A stretch of DNA of 64,000 nt, taken from assembly GCA_947034895.1 (NCBI GenBank), contig OX344762.1, forward strand, positions 72,162,981 to 72,226,980, written 5' to 3'. The stretch is from Rhytidiadelphus loreus (Eukaryota > Streptophyta > Bryopsida > Hypnales > Hylocomiaceae). A program made the position numbers and the translations under genes. The notes below the pieces were generated by a model, which saw only the letters and a program-made list of their open reading frames with translations, ran no database searches and was not told where the DNA came from. Of the stretch, positions 60,357-64,000 are shown in pieces. Position 1 is the first letter of the stretch, and every line of letters begins with the position of its first letter.

Positions 60357-60597
60357 GATGTCCGCCTGTCCGCGCCTTCCGCCGTTCGCGCCTTTCGTCC
60401 GCCGTCTGCGCGGACGTGTCCGCCCGTCGATCCGTCCGCCGACCGAGCCGACCGCGCCGACCGCCCGTCCGCGTCATCCGAACGGCCGACGGGTGCCGTC
60501 CGATGGATGCCATCCACATCGTCCGCGCGTCCCGAAAATGTGGACGTCCGAAAAGTGGACGTGATTTTGCCCCGGACGTTGAAATTCGTCAACCCTG
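60357..60597. repeat. Right-terminal word array and terminus of element 2
   Basis: GTCCGCC and GCGGACG-type words, more degenerate than elsewhere, run to about 60560. The terminal sequence GACGAATTTCAACGTCCGGG (reverse complement) follows and ends in CCCTG at 60597. Confidence 0.82.
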
Positions 60598-60605
60598 GCG
60601 GAAAC
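60598..60605. repeat. 8-bp target site duplication, right copy
   Basis: GCGGAAAC, identical to 42243-42250. Confidence 0.93.
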
Positions 60606-62692
60606 GTGCAGCGACTAAGTCCGTTGACGGAACGCAGGCTGGAGGCTCCAAATCTAAGCGACCGAGGGCAACTGGAGCTGCCACAGTAACTGCTGCTGGA
60701 AGCTCCGGATCAGCTCTGACGAATGTTGCACAGCTAGAGGAACCCATGAGTCCCAAGGATGACGCTGATAAGTTCGGCCGCATACAGCGAGACTTCTGGG
60801 CTATGCACAGAGGTTGCTAAGTTCTGGGTCAAGATCTGAAAGTCGTCGATATAAAGCAGTGCATCCCAACGAGAGACGACTATGTCATCCGGGGTATGGA
60901 AGACCGGATTTTAGAATCCGTGAAGCGCAACCTCATTGCGTTGGGCCACATTCGGGAGCGTCAACGATTGTGTCTGACTCCGGTGGACAAACGCAACAAT
61001 CTCCTGAAGGAGCCACCTAAGAAATGGGAGGAGATAAAGGATGGGAAGTTCATGATCATCAATGGTTAGCATAGTGTGCAAGCTTCTAAGGATTTGCAAA
61101 AAGAAAAGTGTTGTGAGCAACGTCGAGTTGAATTCAAGACTTGGGAAGCGTACATTGTGTGGACCCTTGATTCATCTAAATTGGTGAATATATCGGAGTT
61201 CTACAATTCGACGAATCACCTAGACCACGCCCAACCAACATGGGGTAGCCAAATCATAAGCTCCCGCAACGTCTGGATCAATTGCCTCCGACCAACTCTC
61301 CTTGCCGATGAGCCAGTGAAGCGAAGAAATGCGTCCGTTCTCAGCGAAGGGCAATGGAAGGTATGTTCTCCTGCTCATTTACCCTCGACTCGAAGGTAAA
61401 TTTCTCAGTTCTACAATCACTTCTATTGATTCATTCGTTTATTAGTTCGGCTTTCTATGGAAGTGCGAATGAGTTGCATTACCTTCGAGTCGAAGATAAT
61501 TGCAGAAGAACTCTAAGCTCACAGACTACCTTTTTTGCTGCAGAGTTTCACTAATGCAGTGGTTAAACAATTCCAAAATATTAATCCCGAGAAGGAAGGC
61601 AAGAATATAAAACATGCTGGAGATCTCAAGAGCGAGATCAAGATTATCACCCTTCGTGATGATATTTGGAGGCTCTGGAAGGAGTTCCTCACCAAGTACC
61701 CCGAGGGCTATCTTGTTGAGCCTGTCACCCGGCAGCTCTTTCGGGACTTGGATGACTTCAGTCGGAAGTCATTCTTCTTGAAGAGAGAGTTCTTCAAGCA
61801 TTTGGGTCACTTCACGGACTGCGATCTCGAGACTTTTGCAAAGCACCTCTTCAATCTAACCGAAGATCGTAGGCTGAAGCACCCGAAGGTATCCGTCGGC
61901 AAGACAAAATATCTTGTCCCGGATAACCAAATAGCGCAGGACTGGGTAGAGCGAAGAAAAAAGAAGAAAATCATCCATGAGGAGTTCATGACAATAAAAC
62001 CCAATCTAAAACTACGTGATGAAAACAACGACACAGACCTCACTGTCTGGAGGTCGTGGAAGAAGAGGCACAGCTTCTCGTCGTCGACGTGGGACTTCCT
62101 CCTATCCTACCCAAAGTCGTCATATTTCAGTAAACGGCTTACAAACGACGCTAAGTTGAAGCGGGCCAAGGATCTTGGCGAAAAGTTTGTAGACGAGGCA
62201 ACGATGTTTGAGAGGTTCATGAAGTCCAAATATTGTCTGGAAAAATAAACTGGCGGATTTGAGTTCAGAGGCTTGGACGCAAAGTCCAAAGCGCTGGTCA
62301 CCACTGGAATGTACAATTACATCAATAGGCGGCTTCGCCTCGCCGTACTGGACGTCAGATACATGAGCAGGCCCGCCGTCCCTGATAACACGTCGAATTT
62401 GGATCCGTTCCTAGAGTACGTTGTTGGGAGTCTGGAGCCCCACGCGATAGAGGCAAGTGTTTGGCTATGGATTCTCGGCGGAGAAGAGGACTTCAACGCC
62501 GCATACAAGTTTGCGACGGTCGATATGCCGGACTTCGACATCGTCAAGTCCGTTTATATTGCGTCCCGCGCGGAGTGGTTGGACAGTGTGTCCAATTGGT
62601 TTAAAACCTGTCGCAACGTGAATTTTTGGTTTTGTAAAGTTATCTTGAAATTTGGAGCGGAAGTTCTCTGCAGGAACACCAATCCGGTTTAG
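60606..62692 (+). pseudogene. ParB-like-motif gene, 3' segment (palindrome element)
   Basis: It continues the 41575 frame. Stops in frame: TAA 60818-60820, TAG 61067-61069 and TAA 62246-62248. Between the first two stops: VVDIKQCIPTRDDYV, a helix and GKFMIING, then stop, then HSVQAS. This is the layout of ParB/DGQHR domains (two strands, then GQHR and helix), and the stop falls exactly on the glutamine. An intron at 61361-61543 (GTATGT to TGCAG) joins QWK to SFTNAVV in phase. After the intron come basic, aromatic-rich helices. The frame ends at 62692, where TCCGGA-type DNA begins. Family beyond the ParB-like fold is unknown. Confidence 0.72.
61379..61499. repeat. Two palindromes inside the intron of the ParB-like gene
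   Basis: Copies at 61379-61399 and 61479-61499, both inside the 183-nt intron 61361-61543. They match the copies at 35 kb and 41 kb, which ties this gene to the same element. Confidence 0.9.
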
Positions 62693-64000
62693 GGATAAGT
62701 TAGAATCGGAAATTAGTTGAGGAATGCAGTTAAGGGACTAACCGGATTCTAGTCTGTTACGGAATCTGTTTGGACCGGATTAGTTTGGATCGGATTGGGC
62801 AGTCCGAACTGGATTGGTTCTGTCCGGATCAGATCTGGAGGACCGGATTAGGTCAGGAGCGGATTAGGGTTAACCGGATTAGGTCATTTGACCTAATTTC
62901 TGGCGGCGCTGAGAGCCTGGGACTATATAAGGAGAGGCCTTGCCAGTTAGTACCCCTTTTCTACCTTGAGCGCTGAGGCTTGTTTTCACGCTTGGGGCTG
63001 TTTTGTGTTTCCTCTTTGTGATTTCTCTTCAGATCTGTGAGGTAGGGCGTCATTAGTGAGTAGTTCTTTTGGGCGCTGTGGGGTTGGACATCCATAGTTG
63101 CAATTTGTTGATTTCCGGTCAGGACCAGAAGGGAAAGTAAGGAACGGGGCGTGCGGCTAGGAGTTGAAAGTGAGATTGTCTCAGGGAGATTCTTGAGCGC
63201 CTCAGAAATGCGCCCATGCCACAGTTATGTACAAGAAGCTATCCGGTTCCTGGATGGTCCGGATCTTGACAGACTTCGCCGAGAAGGTTGAGGCAGTTAT
63301 GAGGGAAGCTCGGGAAGCTGCGGACCGGATGGAGATGAGCAGCGTGAAGCTGACCGGAACTGTACTCTCAAGGAGTATCCGTCTTTCGGATATTTCCTTT
63401 CTTGAGTCGTTTCCGGGAGGAACAGAGTTAAACCAGAGGAAGGATGTTACTCCCCAGTCGAAGAAGGAGCGGAAGCCGAGAGGGACCGGATCTGCTGAAC
63501 ACATCGAGTTGGATTCATCGCTAGAGCGACCGGATCCTCCTACTGGTGAGAGGGCCAGGAACTTGCAGGAGGTCTTCGACGAGCTTCCGCCTGAGACCGT
63601 CAGCGTTACATTGAAGATGGGTATGGGGTCTTAGTGTAAAGTAGTTTTGTAAATATCGGGTGTTATGACCAGATTGTAGTTAGGAACCGGACCGGATTGG
63701 ATCCCGGTCTGTTTGTTAGGGACCGGATCAGTATTCCGGTCTGTTAGGGTTTGAACCGGGTTAGCATTCCGGTTTTGCCAGCGAGGCTTATCCCGGAAAT
63801 CCAGCGTGGGTTGCCTGCGAGGATTTTCTGGGGCGCTTTTCGCTTTTTGGCGCTTTACAGTGTATATAAATTCATTCTCTGCGGAAGAGAATGGGAGTCT
63901 TCTTTTGTTCAAACTTCTTTTGTATTCTATTGGCGCCTTGTTTGTGTGTTCTCCCGCAGTTGGCAGGGCAGATTGGTGAGGAGTTAGGAGCGCATTTAGA
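62693..64000 (+). mobile_element. Second TCCGGA-type element, partial
   Basis: CCGGA/TCCGG words are again very dense (62705-62890 and 63680-63800). A TATA box (ACTATATAAGG, 62922-62932) and a second one (GTATATAAATTC, 63862-63873) lie about 940 bp apart with a small frame between them. The left boundary is not resolved; no duplication could be identified. It interrupts or ends the ParB-like gene. Confidence 0.55.
63227..63634 (+). CDS. Small ORF of the second TCCGGA-type element
   Basis: 135 codons (the first methionine may be at 63227 as given), with a helical stretch (FAEKVEAVMREAREAADR) and a Pro/Glu/Arg-rich tail. Resembles the coiled-coil part of the 638-residue protein of the other element in composition only. 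It may be a shortened or degenerated version. Confidence 0.45.
   Translation: MYKKLSGSWMVRILTDFAEKVEAVMREAREAADRMEMSSVKLTGTVLSRSIRLSDISFLESFPGGTELNQRKDVTPQSKKERKPRGTGSAEHIELDSSLERPDPPTGERARNLQEVFDELPPETVSVTLKMGMGS

Larger units (their letters stand above)
42251..60597 (+). mobile_element. Element 2: complete 18.3-kb multi-gene hAT transposon
   Basis: Left terminus CAGTGTTGACAAGGCATCCG; right terminus, in reverse complement, CAGGGTTGACGAATTTCAAC; the first 10 bases match at 9 positions. An 8-bp duplication flanks it and the host reading frame is restored by removing it. It carries an MVYAE/VDW gene (42807), a kinase (46416, minus), a long RING gene (48891) and a hAT transposase (56805). Each has a GCGGACGGC word array upstream, and arrays also lie just inside both ends. 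Removing the nested 3.8-kb insertion leaves about 14.6 kb. The transposase has an in-frame TAG, so this copy is probably immobile on its own. Confidence 0.9.

Noticed and set aside
42300..60600. Direct 8-mer CCTGGCGG (about 42319 and 60594) as the target duplication of element 2
   Set aside because: The ends it implies do not match. GCGGAAAC gives CAGGG-type termini with 9 of 10 matching bases and restores the host frame.
60818..62248. Alternative genetic code with TAA/TAG as glutamine
   Set aside because: The GQHS position makes it tempting, but the 1,032- and 638-codon frames have no internal TAA/TAG, some genes end in tandem TAA TAG, TGA stops also interrupt genes, and one TAG replaces tryptophan.

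Overview
This is nuclear DNA from the green (plant) lineage. The evidence is GT-AG introns, plant-type CACTA (En/Spm) and hAT transposons, a degenerate run of the plant telomere repeat TTTAGGG at about 36985-37070, and no operons or bacterial-type start sites. I cannot name the species; a charophyte alga or a bryophyte would fit, but that is a guess. I recognise no single-copy housekeeping gene. Almost the whole window is transposable elements nested in one another, separated by AT-rich DNA.

Layout. (1) 1-11923 is the right part of a CACTA element: a tnp2/DUF4218 transposase on the minus strand, a multi-exon plus-strand TNP-like gene that includes an FCP1-like phosphatase domain, TGACT/AGTCA repeats, and a clear terminal repeat at 11906-11923. 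It is inserted in a RING-finger gene whose 3' half starts right after it. (2) About 11924-32119 is 'element 1': a RING gene fragment, an MVYAE/VDW-domain protein (my name for an unrecognised domain), a protein kinase, a second MVYAE/VDW protein and a hAT transposase. Its genes are preceded by arrays of the word GACCCGCAGTCGCC, read in gene sense. (3) About 32130-42250 and 60598-62692+ belong to a third element ('palindrome element'). It carries a DUF7869-type transposase and a gene with a ParB-like GQHS motif, plus at least 15 copies of a 21-bp palindrome around TACCTTCGAGTCGAAGGTA. (4) 42251-60597 is 'element 2', an 18.3-kb hAT element with near-matching 10-bp ends and an 8-bp target duplication (GCGGAAAC), inserted in frame into the ParB-like gene. 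It carries the same four gene types as element 1 but uses a different upstream word, GCGGACGGC. (5) 49083-52873 is a 3.8-kb insertion saturated with TCCGGA, with TG...CA ends and a 5-bp duplication (ATGTG), sitting inside the RING gene of element 2. Part of a similar element fills about 62.7 kb to the end.

Main result: two diverged copies of a large multi-gene hAT transposon, each with a BED/hAT transposase, a protein kinase, a coiled-coil RING-H2 protein and one or two proteins with the shared N-terminal domain. Each copy has its own CpG-rich word repeated upstream of its genes, in several cases directly next to a TATA box. I infer that the words are common control and/or transposase-binding sites. 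Most genes are old: in-frame stops (mostly TAG, often where glutamine, arginine or tryptophan is expected) far outnumber frameshifts.
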